A DNA stretch of 64,000 bases from a virus: positions 239,565-303,564 of IMG/VR virus record IMGVR_UViG_3300037042_006844. One strand, given 5' to 3'. Below, in pieces: positions 8,521 to 17,317 of this stretch. The notes below the pieces were generated by a model. It was not told the DNA's origin and made no database searches. It was given only the letters and a program-made list of their open reading frames with translations. A program made the position numbers and the translations under genes. Position 1 is the stretch's first letter, and each line of letters starts with the position of its first letter.

Positions 8521-9441
8521 ATGTCGGATCAAGAACAAAAAATACAAAAGCGGGGTCGAGTGAGTTTCAGTCAATATTCAACTTTTCTGAAATGCCCCCA
8601 TAAATGGTATTTGGATTACGTCAAAAACTTACGAGTTCGTGATGATAATGTAAATACTGCGTTTGGCACTGCGATGCACCATGTATTTCAAACTTATCTG
8701 ACCGCTTTATACAAAGAGAATGCGGTCACAGCCGATGCTTTGGATTTGAAAGCCATGTTCATGACCAAATTCAAAGAAGAAGTTGCAAAAATTCGTGCAG
8801 CAGGAGTTGTTTTAAGTGAAGACGAGTTCACCGAATTTTGCTATGATGGCGATGATATTATTACTACATTCAGCAAAACCAGCAATCGTATCAAACATTT
8901 TCCTTCCAAAAAATATGAACTGGTTGGTATAGAATTGCCATTGGAAATTCCAATCAAAAACAACGTCAATTTCATTGGTTTTGTCGATGTGGTTCTGAAA
9001 GAAATCAACAAAGAGCAATATCGTATTATCGACATCAAAACCAGCAGCAATGGTTGGAATAAATACCAGAAGGCAGATGAAAGTAAATATTCTCAACTAC
9101 ATCTCTACAAAAGCGTTTATAGCAAAAAATTCGGTGTTCCTTTGAGCGCAATCGATGTGGAGTTTTTTATTGTTAAGCGCAAACTATATGAATCTGCCAC
9201 TTATCCACAAAGCAGAATTGATGTATTTGTTCCTGCGCATGGACCTGCTGCCATTAAAGAAAGCATCAACAATTTCATTGAATTTTTGGATCACGGATTT
9301 CATCCAGACGGCACTTACAATGAGACCAGCGACTATCCGAAAATCCCAGGCAACGCAAAAAAGAATTGCAAGTATTGCGCCCACTACAAAAAAGCGTGTG
9401 ATGCTAAAGCAACGAAACTACAACCCGTATTGAAAAAGTAA
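8521..9441 (+). CDS. RecB/Cas4-like PD-(D/E)XK nuclease
   Basis: 306 aa. The N-terminus FSQYSTFLKCPHKWYLDYVK (residues ~16-35) and GTAMHHVFQTYL are typical of the PDDEXK_1 (RecB C-terminal/Cas4) nuclease family. The metal-binding core GFVDVVLK then YRIIDIKTS (~153-180) supplies the D and the DxK residues. A cysteine cluster at the C-terminus (CKYCAHYKKAC) joins the N-terminal cysteine, as in Fe-S-stabilised Cas4/AddB nucleases. Probable role: exonuclease processing DNA ends in replication, recombination or host DNA breakdown. It starts the plus-strand cluster with its own promoter. Its 3' end overlaps the convergent glycosyltransferase by 24 nt. Confidence 0.85.
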   Translation: MSDQEQKIQKRGRVSFSQYSTFLKCPHKWYLDYVKNLRVRDDNVNTAFGTAMHHVFQTYLTALYKENAVTADALDLKAMFMTKFKEEVAKIRAAGVVLSEDEFTEFCYDGDDIITTFSKTSNRIKHFPSKKYELVGIELPLEIPIKNNVNFIGFVDVVLKEINKEQYRIIDIKTSSNGWNKYQKADESKYSQLHLYKSVYSKKFGVPLSAIDVEFFIVKRKLYESATYPQSRIDVFVPAHGPAAIKESINNFIEFLDHGFHPDGTYNETSDYPKIPGNAKKNCKYCAHYKKACDAKATKLQPVLKK

Positions 9442-10083
9442 ACTGGGGAATCTACTGGGGTCTTCAGGAATCTCGTAGTATGGCGATTGTCTCACCGACA
9501 GTTGATACGCAAAATGTTTGACTGGCGCAAAACAATTGAACTCTGGATTTTGATAGAGTTCAATTGTTATATGATCTATTGCTTTGTTATAGACCGAGTT
9601 ATGCACCGCATCAATGATGGGCTGAAAACTTCTTTTTTTGAAAACCATGCAGTGTGTTGTGAAATAATCGGTTGACGGTCTTATTACATATTCATTGACA
9701 GGTATTCGGACTCCCGTGGCAAGTTGACTTGGATGATATCCTAAATTAAGAATATCCCATTCATTTGGTAGATTTGCTAAAAACAGACTTAACGATTCCT
9801 CCCAGTTCTTCGCAAAAAAACAATCGTCTTCGATCACAGCAACACTTTCATAACCACTAATTCGTGCGTTTTCTAAAATTGATACATACGCCGACACAAG
9901 GCTGATGTTTGGTTTATGAAATCCTCCTGACACAGAAATGCTTGAATCTATGAATGAGGTCTCTGGTGCAATGACGTATTCAAATTTGATTCCATTACTT
10001 TTGAGATGATTATCGATATACCCAAACCGTTTCGAAGCAACAGTGGTAATAACGAATATTTTGTCTACAATATTGTGCAACAC
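9418..10083 (-). CDS. Glycosyltransferase family 25-like
   Basis: 221 aa, the expected size of a GT25 (LPS-type) glycosyltransferase. It opens VDKIFVITTVASKRFGYIDNHL, then LVSAYVSILENARISGYESV and the diagnostic AVIEDDCFFAKNW (EDD metal/donor-binding motif, ~82-94). Later PSTDYFTTHCMVFKKRS resembles the second conserved block. It would transfer a hexose from a nucleotide sugar. It lies on the strand opposite to the rest of the sugar cluster, convergent with the nuclease gene. Confidence 0.8.
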   Translation of the reverse strand: MLHNIVDKIFVITTVASKRFGYIDNHLKSNGIKFEYVIAPETSFIDSSISVSGGFHKPNISLVSAYVSILENARISGYESVAVIEDDCFFAKNWEESLSLFLANLPNEWDILNLGYHPSQLATGVRIPVNEYVIRPSTDYFTTHCMVFKKRSFQPIIDAVHNSVYNKAIDHITIELYQNPEFNCFAPVKHFAYQLSVRQSPYYEIPEDPSRFPSLLFQYGL

Positions 10084-10156
10084 ATTAATACATATGGTGC
10101 CAAAATAAAAATAAGCGGTCGCAGCATATTCGCATATGTATATATGTTAATATGTT

Positions 10157-10387
10157 ATGGAACCATTTGTTACAACAGTAAAATTAGACGACGAACTTTA
10201 CACACAGTTCAAAGAAATCAACGTAAGAGGCAAAATCTCTTTTCAGGATTTTGTCAACAAGTGCCTTCAGAAATATATTGACGACGTTGAATTTCGCAAC
10301 GAAATCAGCGAAGGTGTGTGTCACAAGCTGAGTCACAATCAGCCTTTCCAACTTTCAAATCCACATAAAGACAAAAATGAGCGATAA
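10157..10387 (+). CDS. Ribbon-helix-helix DNA-binding protein
   Basis: 76 aa. The N-terminal strand VTTVKLDDELYTQFKEI followed by two helices (ISFQDFVNKCLQKYIDDVE) is the classic CopG/Arc-type ribbon-helix-helix layout. The C-terminal 25 residues are polar and probably flexible. It overlaps the next gene by 11 nt, so it likely leads the glycosyltransferase transcript and could autoregulate it. The role is inferred from fold and position. Confidence 0.7.
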   Translation: MEPFVTTVKLDDELYTQFKEINVRGKISFQDFVNKCLQKYIDDVEFRNEISEGVCHKLSHNQPFQLSNPHKDKNER

Positions 10388-10886
10388 ACGTAAAATTCTA
10401 TTAGCGTCGGACGATCTGCGAATGCACAGTGGCATTTCTACCATGAGCCGAGAACTTATTTTCGGAACAATACATCATTTCGACTGGGTTCAAATGGGAG
10501 GTGCAATTAACCACCCAGATACGAACATCGCAGACATGAGCGATGTTGCCAATAAACTGACCGGGCGCAATGATTGTTATTTGAAAGTCTATCCAGTCAA
10601 AGACTATGGCAACGAGGACGTATTGTTTCAAATTTTGGCAATGGAGAAGCCTCATGCCATTATGCATTTCACAGATCCGCGTTGGTGGCTTTGGTTGTAT
10701 GCGATTGAGCACCAAATTCGCAGCAAAATTCCATTGACCTACCTTACAATTTGGGATGATTTGCCATACCCTATGTGGAATAAGCCTTACTATAAAAGTT
10801 GCGACGCATTGTTTGGGATAAGCCGACAAACGGACAATATTGTCGAACAAGTTTTAGGCTCGGAAAATTGTATACGGATGAAATAG
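10377..10886 (+). CDS. Glycosyltransferase, N-terminal part (split gene)
   Basis: 169 aa. This is the first Rossmann domain of a GT-B glycosyltransferase: RKILLASDDLRMHSGISTMS opens like a GT4 enzyme, and SCDALFGISRQTDNIVEQVLG is the usual end of that domain, just before the inter-domain linker. The frame then stops (ATGAAATAG). The missing C-terminal nucleotide-sugar-binding domain is found 860 bp downstream (11747-12733), beginning with the expected YVPHGIN linker. A homing endonuclease and a small DNA-binding protein lie between the halves. Whether two separate polypeptides assemble or the RNA is spliced cannot be decided by reading; I saw no convincing group I intron core. Confidence 0.8.
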   Translation: MSDKRKILLASDDLRMHSGISTMSRELIFGTIHHFDWVQMGGAINHPDTNIADMSDVANKLTGRNDCYLKVYPVKDYGNEDVLFQILAMEKPHAIMHFTDPRWWLWLYAIEHQIRSKIPLTYLTIWDDLPYPMWNKPYYKSCDALFGISRQTDNIVEQVLGSENCIRMK

Positions 10887-10919
10887 TGAATAAATTTTAT
10901 TCATTTGAATAACACACCA

Positions 10920-10927
10920 CTATTTAT
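10920..10927 (+). promoter_or_regulatory. CTATTTAT motif upstream of homing endonuclease
   Basis: Exact CTATTTAT ending 4 nt before the ATG at 10932 chosen as the endonuclease start. Confidence 0.3.
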
Positions 10928-10931
10928 TAAT

Positions 10932-11603
10932 ATGAATACAAAATATTTCAAAACGTGCATAGTTTGTGGGTCACAAATTTTCTATAAGTCAAAAGAAAGT
11001 TATTGGGCGAATAAAAAGAAAAATGAAAATGCGCCATGTAGAAGTTGCAGTGGAAAAATACATTCTGCGAGATTGAAAGGTCGAACCAGATGTGCATTCT
11101 CTGATGAATGGAGAAAAAATATATCTATTGCACATAAAACATCAAGAATTTGGAAAGCGTCAATGAATACGCCGGAATATAAACAAAAACATAGAGAAAA
11201 AATGCTCCGCCTCATTGGCGAAAATAAAATAAAAGTGCCATTTAACAAAAAATCATGCGACTTTTTCAATCTACTCAATTCGAAACTAAATTTCGATGGC
11301 AGTCATGGGCTAAATCGTGGAGAAGCTCAAATAAGTGGCTATTTTCCAGATTTTTACGATCCAACAAAAAATATCATAATTGAGTGGGATGAACCCTATC
11401 ATGAAAAAACAAAAATAAAACAAAATGATTTGACTCGGCAAAATTATCTATTGAACAAATTAAAATGCCAATTCTATAGAATAAAAGAAATCGACAATAC
11501 AGTATATAAAATCGACGACGATCTATCCGAGGATTACACACAGTCAATACAAAATATATTACATGAATTTCAAAACCAAAAAACGGCGAGTTGTGAACTT
11601 TAA
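10932..11603 (+). CDS. Homing-endonuclease-like protein inserted in a glycosyltransferase gene
   Basis: About 223 aa from the ATG at 10932 (an in-frame ATG also exists at 10905). The N-terminal zinc-ribbon CIVCGSQIFYKS then CRSCSG is followed by a basic region with NUMOD-like character (FSDEWRKNISIAHKTS). The C-terminal part, ISGYFPDFYDPTKNIIIEWDEPYHEK then DLTRQNYLLNKLKCQFYRIKE, resembles the Vsr/PD-(D/E)XK-like (EDxHD-type) homing nuclease core: E-W-D-E..H followed by a basic helix and a final strand. It separates the two halves of a glycosyltransferase gene, a typical invasion site. Its 3' end overlaps a small ribbon-helix-helix gene in another frame. Confidence 0.75.
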   Translation: MNTKYFKTCIVCGSQIFYKSKESYWANKKKNENAPCRSCSGKIHSARLKGRTRCAFSDEWRKNISIAHKTSRIWKASMNTPEYKQKHREKMLRLIGENKIKVPFNKKSCDFFNLLNSKLNFDGSHGLNRGEAQISGYFPDFYDPTKNIIIEWDEPYHEKTKIKQNDLTRQNYLLNKLKCQFYRIKEIDNTVYKIDDDLSEDYTQSIQNILHEFQNQKTASCEL

Positions 11604-11742
11604 TAAAGATGACTTTGACAAAATCAAAAAGCACTGCGATGATAACGCTCTCGACATGTCCAAATGGATCGTAAAAATCGCATTCGAAAAAATCGAAATG
11701 ACGAGCACAATCTCAAATATCAACAACACAAAACACGCTTAA
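11563..11742 (+). CDS. Small ribbon-helix-helix-like protein
   Basis: 59 aa. Basic N-terminus (MNFKTKKRRVVNFNKDDFDK), a strand VVNF, and two helices (DFDKIKKHCDDNALDMSKWI, then VKIAFEKIEMT) match a CopG/Arc-like ribbon-helix-helix protein. It starts inside the endonuclease 3' end and stops 4 nt before the glycosyltransferase C-terminal part, so it may be translationally coupled to it. It parallels the ribbon-helix-helix gene ahead of the N-terminal half (10157). Confidence 0.6.
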   Translation: MNFKTKKRRVVNFNKDDFDKIKKHCDDNALDMSKWIVKIAFEKIEMTSTISNINNTKHA

Positions 11743-11746
11743 AATT

Positions 11747-12733
11747 ATGCCAGTAAACGGAAAACATTTGCTTCATTACGTGCCGCATGGCATCAACAGT
11801 AAAACATTTCAGCCGCTTGAAAAGAACGACGGGGTTCTAAAAAAGTTGCGAAAAGAATACTTTGGTGAGACTCAATATGAATTCGTAGTGGGATTCAATA
11901 GCCGCAATTCACATAGAAAGCATCCATCCAATTTGGTGCTTGGATTCAAAACATTCTGCGACCATTTGCCACCGGAAGATGCCAAGAAATGTGTATTGTT
12001 GATGCACACCGATAAAAGTAGTCAAGAGGGAACAGATTTGATTGCTGTTACTGAAGCGTTGTGTCCACAATACAAAGTGATTGTGGATGACAGTCGCAAA
12101 AGTCCAGAGGAAATGTGCAGATTATACAATCTGTTTGATATGACCGCCAACATTAGCAGCAACGAAGGCTTTGGATTGAGCATTGCCGAAAGTATTATGT
12201 GCGGCACTCCAGTCATTGCCTCCGTCACTGGAGGTTTACAAGACCAACTCGGCTTTGTAGATGACAACGGCAATCCTCCAGAATTCAATCTTGAGTTCGG
12301 CACCAACGTCACTGGGCGTTACAAAAAGCATGGTAGCTGGGCTAAACCGCTTTGGACCACCACTCAAACCATGCAAGGAAGTCCTCCCACGCCATATATC
12401 ATGGATGACTTCGTTGACTACAAACAGATTGCAGATGGTATCATGTATTGGTATTTGGCTGGAAACGAAGTTCGCGAGAAGTTTGGTCTGGAAGGTCGTG
12501 AATGGGCATTAAACAAAGGTGGCATAAATTCAGAGAATATGTGTAACGAGTTCATAAAAGCGATGGACTACACTATTGATAACTTTACACCACCCAAAAA
12601 GTTTGATATGTTTGTATACAGTGAGGATTTCAACATCAGACGGTTGCCTCAAGACAAGGTTGGATTCGACACTCATAAAATTAACATCGAACAGCTTGAA
12701 CAAGAACTAGAACTAAAACAAAAATCGACATGA
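11747..12733 (+). CDS. Glycosyltransferase, C-terminal part (split gene, GT4)
   Basis: 328 aa. Starts with the inter-domain linker YVPHGINSKTFQPL, then FVVGFNSRNSHRKHPSNLVL and the GT4 signature SSNEGFGLSIAESIMCGTPV (E-X7-E, ~137-156), which binds the nucleotide-sugar. The N-terminal acceptor-binding domain is missing from this polypeptide and is encoded at 10377-10886. Its own ATG (AAAATTATGCCAG) allows independent translation. Its end overlaps the dUTPase start by 4 nt (ATGA). Confidence 0.85.
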   Translation: MPVNGKHLLHYVPHGINSKTFQPLEKNDGVLKKLRKEYFGETQYEFVVGFNSRNSHRKHPSNLVLGFKTFCDHLPPEDAKKCVLLMHTDKSSQEGTDLIAVTEALCPQYKVIVDDSRKSPEEMCRLYNLFDMTANISSNEGFGLSIAESIMCGTPVIASVTGGLQDQLGFVDDNGNPPEFNLEFGTNVTGRYKKHGSWAKPLWTTTQTMQGSPPTPYIMDDFVDYKQIADGIMYWYLAGNEVREKFGLEGREWALNKGGINSENMCNEFIKAMDYTIDNFTPPKKFDMFVYSEDFNIRRLPQDKVGFDTHKINIEQLEQELELKQKST

Positions 12734-13293
12734 ACATTAAAAAATTATCCGAAAACGCAGTGATCCCATCCAAAGGCAGTGTTGGGGCAGCTGGTTATGA
12801 TCTGTATACAACCGAATCATATGAACTCAAACCAGGTGAGCGCAAAGCGTTCAAAACCGACATCAGTTTGGCTATACCACAAGGATTCTATGGAAGGGTC
12901 GCTCCACGAAGTGGATTGGCAGTCAAAAACGGCATCGATGTTCTTGCTGGTGTGATCGATCCAGACTATCGTGGAGAAATTCTGGTAGCGTTGATCAACC
13001 TTGGTGATAAACCAGTTCAACTTCCAGTCATTAAAGACGGTAAAGCAACAGCCATTGCCCAAATCATTTTTGAAAACTATTCAACTACCACATTCACAGA
13101 AGTTGATGAATTGACCGCTACACAACGCGGTGATGGTGGATTCGGTAGTAGCGATCAAAAAAAAAGAGAACCGGTCGATCTAGCTTCTAAACAAATGCGA
13201 AGCATGGAAGAAATGTATCAAACTCTTGGGTCTGCTCCTGCGACCCCCGTTAAAAAATATAGTGATCTTGTAAAAGAAAGAACCATTCAATAA
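12730..13293 (+). CDS. dut: dUTPase (trimeric type)
   Basis: 187 aa. The five trimeric dUTPase motifs are visible: AAGYDLYT (I, ~19-26), APRSGLAVKNGI (II, ~58-69), GVIDPDYRGEI (III), a motif IV region with AIAQIIFENY, and RGDGGFGSS (V, ~133-141). It hydrolyses dUTP to dUMP and diphosphate, keeping uracil out of phage DNA and feeding dTMP synthesis. A C-terminal extension of ~45 residues follows motif V, longer than in minimal enzymes and of unknown role. It sits unusually inside the sugar cluster, with 4-nt overlap upstream and a 1-nt gap downstream. Confidence 0.93.
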   Translation: MNIKKLSENAVIPSKGSVGAAGYDLYTTESYELKPGERKAFKTDISLAIPQGFYGRVAPRSGLAVKNGIDVLAGVIDPDYRGEILVALINLGDKPVQLPVIKDGKATAIAQIIFENYSTTTFTEVDELTATQRGDGGFGSSDQKKREPVDLASKQMRSMEEMYQTLGSAPATPVKKYSDLVKERTIQ

Positions 13294-13294
13294 C

Positions 13295-14635
13295 ATGAGT
13301 AACCAACCATTTTGTTTAATCTCTGGTCCCGTATTCAGCCGCAGTGGCTATGGTGACTGGTCTACAGCAGTTGCCAAAAGTATTGTCCGATACGGCAAGT
13401 TCGATGTCAAAATTGCTCCTCAAAGATGGGGCAACTGTCAAAGCAAACGCTTTTTGGATGATTTGACCGATCCAGAAGACAAACTATTGACCACAAAAAT
13501 CTTAACAACCCAACTGCAAAAACAACCAGATTTGTTTATTCAGTTGAGCATTCCCAGTGAGTTTCAACGAGTGGGCAAATTCAATATTGGCATGACTGCT
13601 GGTATCGAGACCACCATTGCAAGCGGAGATTTCATTGAGGGCGTTAATCGTGCTGATCTGACCATTGCTTTGAGCAAACACGCCAAAGACGTATTCATTA
13701 ATACAAAAATGACAAAACAGCTTCCCAATGGGCAAAAAGAAGAGGTGGCTGTGAAAAAGCCCATCGAAGTGTGTTTCTGGGGAGCAGATACCAACATCTA
13801 CAAAAAAACCGACGAGCGAGTTGCGACAGTCGATGAAGCATTCAGCAAAATTCCAGAAGAGTTTGCTTTTCTGTTCGTCGGACAACTTACTCATTCCGGT
13901 TTGTATCACGACCGAAAAGATATCTGCAATCTCATCAAAAGTTTTTGCGAAGCATTCAGTAATAATACCCCGGTGAAACCATGCTTGGTGCTCAAAACAT
14001 CTGGTGTTGGATTCAGCACAATGGACAGATTTGAAGTGATGAACGTTGTTAACAAAATCCGTTCGTCTGTGAAAGGAAACGTTCCCCAAGTATATGTGAT
14101 ACACGGTGAGTTGACCGATGTGGAAATGAATGCCATGTTCAACCATCCAAAAGTAAAAGCGCACGTATCGTTCACCCACGGTGAAGGCTATGGTCATCCA
14201 ATGCTGCTACAAACGCTCAGTGGCAAACCATTGTTGGCACCAAATTGGAGTGGTCATTTGGACTTTTTGAATCCGAAATATGCCAATTTGTTGCCAGGGT
14301 CTTTGGTTGATATTGATAAAAAAGCTGCGAACCAATGGCTATTGAAAGAAAGTAAATGGTTCAAAGTATCGTATAGCCTCGCCCAAGACAGAATGAAATA
14401 TCTGTTCAACAGCTATGGCGGTCAAAAACTACAAAACAACGCCGAGCTTTTGCGTGTTGAAAACGCAGAAAAGTTTAGTATGCAGGCTATGGATAAACGA
14501 CTGTGGGAAATTTTGGACAAACACGTTCCAAAATTTGCTGTGGAAGGGCAATTTGTGCTACCAAAGCTCAAAATTTCTGGTGATGCTCCAGCACAACAAA
14601 ACCAAATTGTGCTGCCAAAACTCAAAATCGGATAA
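13295..14635 (+). CDS. Glycosyltransferase (GT4-like)
   Basis: 446 aa. GT-B type: N-terminal GPVFSRSGYGDWSTAVAKSI, a central FLFVGQLTHSGLYHDRKDI, and a C-terminal SFTHGEGYGHPMLLQTLSGK then APNWSGHLDFL, the nucleotide-sugar-binding block. The last ~25 residues contain a short duplicated segment, LPKLKI, seen twice (about 17 residues apart), probably a flexible tail. Likely transfers a sugar in the phage glycan pathway. Tightly packed with dut (1-nt gap) and the next GT2 gene (3-nt gap). Confidence 0.85.
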   Translation: MSNQPFCLISGPVFSRSGYGDWSTAVAKSIVRYGKFDVKIAPQRWGNCQSKRFLDDLTDPEDKLLTTKILTTQLQKQPDLFIQLSIPSEFQRVGKFNIGMTAGIETTIASGDFIEGVNRADLTIALSKHAKDVFINTKMTKQLPNGQKEEVAVKKPIEVCFWGADTNIYKKTDERVATVDEAFSKIPEEFAFLFVGQLTHSGLYHDRKDICNLIKSFCEAFSNNTPVKPCLVLKTSGVGFSTMDRFEVMNVVNKIRSSVKGNVPQVYVIHGELTDVEMNAMFNHPKVKAHVSFTHGEGYGHPMLLQTLSGKPLLAPNWSGHLDFLNPKYANLLPGSLVDIDKKAANQWLLKESKWFKVSYSLAQDRMKYLFNSYGGQKLQNNAELLRVENAEKFSMQAMDKRLWEILDKHVPKFAVEGQFVLPKLKISGDAPAQQNQIVLPKLKIG

Positions 14636-14638
14636 TCT

Positions 14639-15298
14639 ATGTTTTTGTCATATCTAGTTACGTGCCACAACGAAACTCGCAGTTTGAGTGATTTGTTATC
14701 AAAACTCTACTCATCACTCAAACCGAATCATGAAATTGTTATTGTCGATGACTATAGCGATTCTCCCGAGACGCTGAAAATTTTGGATGAATACCAAGGA
14801 CTGGAAAGAGTCAATATCCAAAAACACAGACTAGATAACAACTACAGTGCTCAAAAAAACTTTGGCATTGATCAATGTAAAGGAGACTGGATTTTTCAGT
14901 TGGACTCCGACGAACTTCCGACTGACATCCTTCTCAACAACATCGATCTGATTTTGGAAAATAATAGCCAATTTGAATTATTGTGGTTGCCACGGTGCAA
15001 TTATTTTTCTGGTGTGACGCAAAAAGATATTGACGATTGGGGTTGGCGGATGACTGAAGGCATGGTATCATTTCCAGATTATCAGTCCAGACTATTTCGC
15101 AACAAGCCTCACATCCGATTTCGTCGCCGTGTCCACGAAAGAGTGGAAGGCCACACCCTGTATGCCTCGTTTCCCCCACAAAAAGATGTGGCGATCATAC
15201 ATACCAAAACCATTGAAAAGCAACGTGAAAGCAATCAGAACTATATGAAAAATTTCACGTTGGATGAAAACCGTGGAATTCCAATAGACCAAATATGA
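14639..15298 (+). CDS. Glycosyltransferase family 2
   Basis: 219 aa. N-terminal FLSYLVTCHNETRSLSDLL, then HEIVIVDDYSDSPETL (the conserved VDDxS of GT2) and GDWIFQLDSDELPTDIL, where DSDE is the DXD-type metal-binding motif. RNKPHIRFRRRVHERVEG is typical of the acceptor-side loop in 'glycosyltransferase involved in cell wall biosynthesis' GT2 proteins. Overlaps the following methyltransferase by 4 nt. Confidence 0.88.
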   Translation: MFLSYLVTCHNETRSLSDLLSKLYSSLKPNHEIVIVDDYSDSPETLKILDEYQGLERVNIQKHRLDNNYSAQKNFGIDQCKGDWIFQLDSDELPTDILLNNIDLILENNSQFELLWLPRCNYFSGVTQKDIDDWGWRMTEGMVSFPDYQSRLFRNKPHIRFRRRVHERVEGHTLYASFPPQKDVAIIHTKTIEKQRESNQNYMKNFTLDENRGIPIDQI

Positions 15299-15942
15299 CA
15301 ACCCGAGAACTAAGAGCAAAATACGGGGATTTTACAAAAACCGACTATTACACATATCCCGCTCACTTTTTTAGTCCTTGGGATGATTTCACAATGCATA
15401 TTCCAAACTGGAAAGCATTTCTCGCCAGATTTGAAGACCAGTCGGACTGTAAATTTTTGGAGCTTGGAACTGCACAAGGAAGGTCTGCTGTATGGATGCT
15501 AGAAAATATTCTGACGCACCCAACAAGTATTTTGGATGCCGTCGATATCGATCACACAACGTGGTTATCGCAGTCCCGTCTAAAAGGAAAATTGGACGGA
15601 CAAGAGTTTTATTTGGATTGTCTGCAAAACCTAGAGCCATATACTACATCTGGAAAATGTCGGTTTAACCTGCAAACCACCCAAAACTTTTTTAGAAAAC
15701 TATGCGCCGATAACTTAAACGGAACTTATGATTTTGTGTATATCGATGCTTCTCATGAGCCAGATGATGTTTTACGCGATGCAATTTGCAGTTACGACGC
15801 ACTAAAACAAAACGGTTTGATGCTGTTCGACGATTATGGATGGAAAGATTGTCCCCGTGGTATTGATGCGTTTCTACACGCATTTAACTCAAAAACAAAA
15901 GTGCTACATAAAGCATATCAAGTATTAGTAGAAAAATTATGA
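15295..15942 (+). CDS. Class I SAM-dependent methyltransferase (Methyltransf_24-like)
   Basis: 215 aa. KFLELGTAQGRSAVWMLENI (~54-73) is the SAM-binding motif I; DAVDIDHTTW follows the second strand; YDFVYIDASHEPDDVLRDAI and GLMLFDDYGWKD are the characteristic D-x-SH and DDY segments of this family. In such clusters these enzymes usually O-methylate sugars or sugar-linked groups. ATGA-type overlaps with both neighbours argue for coupled translation. Confidence 0.82.
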   Translation: MTTRELRAKYGDFTKTDYYTYPAHFFSPWDDFTMHIPNWKAFLARFEDQSDCKFLELGTAQGRSAVWMLENILTHPTSILDAVDIDHTTWLSQSRLKGKLDGQEFYLDCLQNLEPYTTSGKCRFNLQTTQNFFRKLCADNLNGTYDFVYIDASHEPDDVLRDAICSYDALKQNGLMLFDDYGWKDCPRGIDAFLHAFNSKTKVLHKAYQVLVEKL

Positions 15943-16589
15943 CACACGCATTTAACACATCTTATAACCAAAAACTACAATACAATTACCAACCCGCAAA
16001 TAGTTTTCATCCGAAAACCCATAATTATTATGGCTCCGTATCTCAGGTTTTACATTTGTTGGAAAATAAAAAAAATCTAACAATTGCCGAAATCGGTGTG
16101 TTTAGGGGAGAGAGTTCACTGGCACTGTTCAACTATTGTGATATCAAAAAAGCATATTTGATAGATCCGTTTGATAGAGATATCGCCGATTCATTCAACG
16201 ACTCCGATGGCACAAACGTGCATATATCGCAGACATTATTTTTAGAAACATCCTCTAAACTGGAGAAATTTCAAGACAGAATTGTGTTTATTAAAGAAAT
16301 TTCAGATACGGCTCATATGCACATTCAAGATGATGAGCTTGATTTTGTTTTTATAGATGGGTGTCACACACACGAGTGTGTATATAAAGACCTTATGAAC
16401 TACATTCCAAAAGTAAAAAAAGGAGGGATTGTTGCCGGTGACGATTTTTCAAATAAATTTAATGGATTTGGGATTCTAGAAGCCGTCAATGATGTGCTCC
16501 CAGAATTTGGATATACCGAAATAAACGTGTATAAACACCAATACAAACCGAAAGACTATTATTCAGCGTTTGCGTTTGAAAAAATATGA
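15939..16589 (+). CDS. Class I SAM-dependent methyltransferase (Methyltransf_24-like)
   Basis: 216 aa. Same family as the preceding gene but clearly diverged: TIAEIGVFRGESSLALFNYC (motif I), AYLIDPFDRDI, then ELDFVFIDGCHTHECVYKDL and GGIVAGDDFSNKF. The pair suggests two different methylations, or a duplication followed by specialisation. Overlaps its upstream and downstream genes by 4 nt. Confidence 0.82.
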   Translation: MTHAFNTSYNQKLQYNYQPANSFHPKTHNYYGSVSQVLHLLENKKNLTIAEIGVFRGESSLALFNYCDIKKAYLIDPFDRDIADSFNDSDGTNVHISQTLFLETSSKLEKFQDRIVFIKEISDTAHMHIQDDELDFVFIDGCHTHECVYKDLMNYIPKVKKGGIVAGDDFSNKFNGFGILEAVNDVLPEFGYTEINVYKHQYKPKDYYSAFAFEKI

Positions 16590-17317
16590 AAAACGTTATC
16601 GTATTTCAAGATTTTGTGGACACCATCACATACGGTCGAAACTACAAAATTGCCGAATTGTTCAAATATTTTCGTGCTCAAATTGATAACAGTTTGCGGA
16701 TGGGTTGGCAACCAAAAGATATCGTTGTAGTTACCAACCTCGATTTTTCATATAAAAATGCCACCATCATTCGCACAAAACAGCTATGCCGATACAACCG
16801 ATATTTTAACAAGCAATATGGAATTTTGGAGTTGCTGGAAGAAAATTTAATCGACGACGATTTTTGGTTTCACGATTTTGATGACTGGCAGATTCATCCA
16901 TTCGAATTCCCTCTGTTTGATGGATCAATTGGTATGTGCAAATACATCGACGATTCGCAATGGAACACCGGATCAATCTTTATCAAAAAATCGAGCAAAA
17001 ACATTTGGCGGTTGATCGTGGATTTCATGGATGCCAACCAAAACTTTTTGAAAAACACAGGCGACGAAAACGTTGTGAATTTTGTATATCAAACATACCA
17101 CGACGAGATTAAAAACTATTTTACTCATCTAAACAATCAGTTTAACGTTGGAGTGACTGGTTTCATATATCGACACGATACCGCCGAAAAACCAGTTTGC
17201 GTATTGGCATTCAAACCCGATGATGACACAGGTTACAACTTAATGGACCAAAACAATTTGTTGGATGCTGGTATCAAAACAATTTTTCAACAACACAATC
17301 TAACCAATGATCCTTAA
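16586..17317 (+). CDS. Putative glycosyltransferase (GT-A-like), family unassigned
   Basis: 243 aa. KNVIVFQDFVDTITYGRNYK opens; KDIVVVTNLDFSYK and DDFWFHDFDDWQIHPFEFPL look like a GT-A core, with D-F-D-D in the place of a DXD metal site; NTGSIFIKKSSKNIWRLIVD fits the acceptor-side helix. I infer glycosyl transfer from this pattern and from the surrounding cluster; a specific family is not recognised. Overlaps the next gene by 11 nt. Confidence 0.55.
   Translation: MKNVIVFQDFVDTITYGRNYKIAELFKYFRAQIDNSLRMGWQPKDIVVVTNLDFSYKNATIIRTKQLCRYNRYFNKQYGILELLEENLIDDDFWFHDFDDWQIHPFEFPLFDGSIGMCKYIDDSQWNTGSIFIKKSSKNIWRLIVDFMDANQNFLKNTGDENVVNFVYQTYHDEIKNYFTHLNNQFNVGVTGFIYRHDTAEKPVCVLAFKPDDDTGYNLMDQNNLLDAGIKTIFQQHNLTNDP

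Noticed and set aside
10886-11746. Group I intron in the glycosyltransferase gene
   Set aside because: No recognisable intron core seen by eye, and the C-terminal half has its own plausible ATG and leader gene. Kept as an open question in the findings only.
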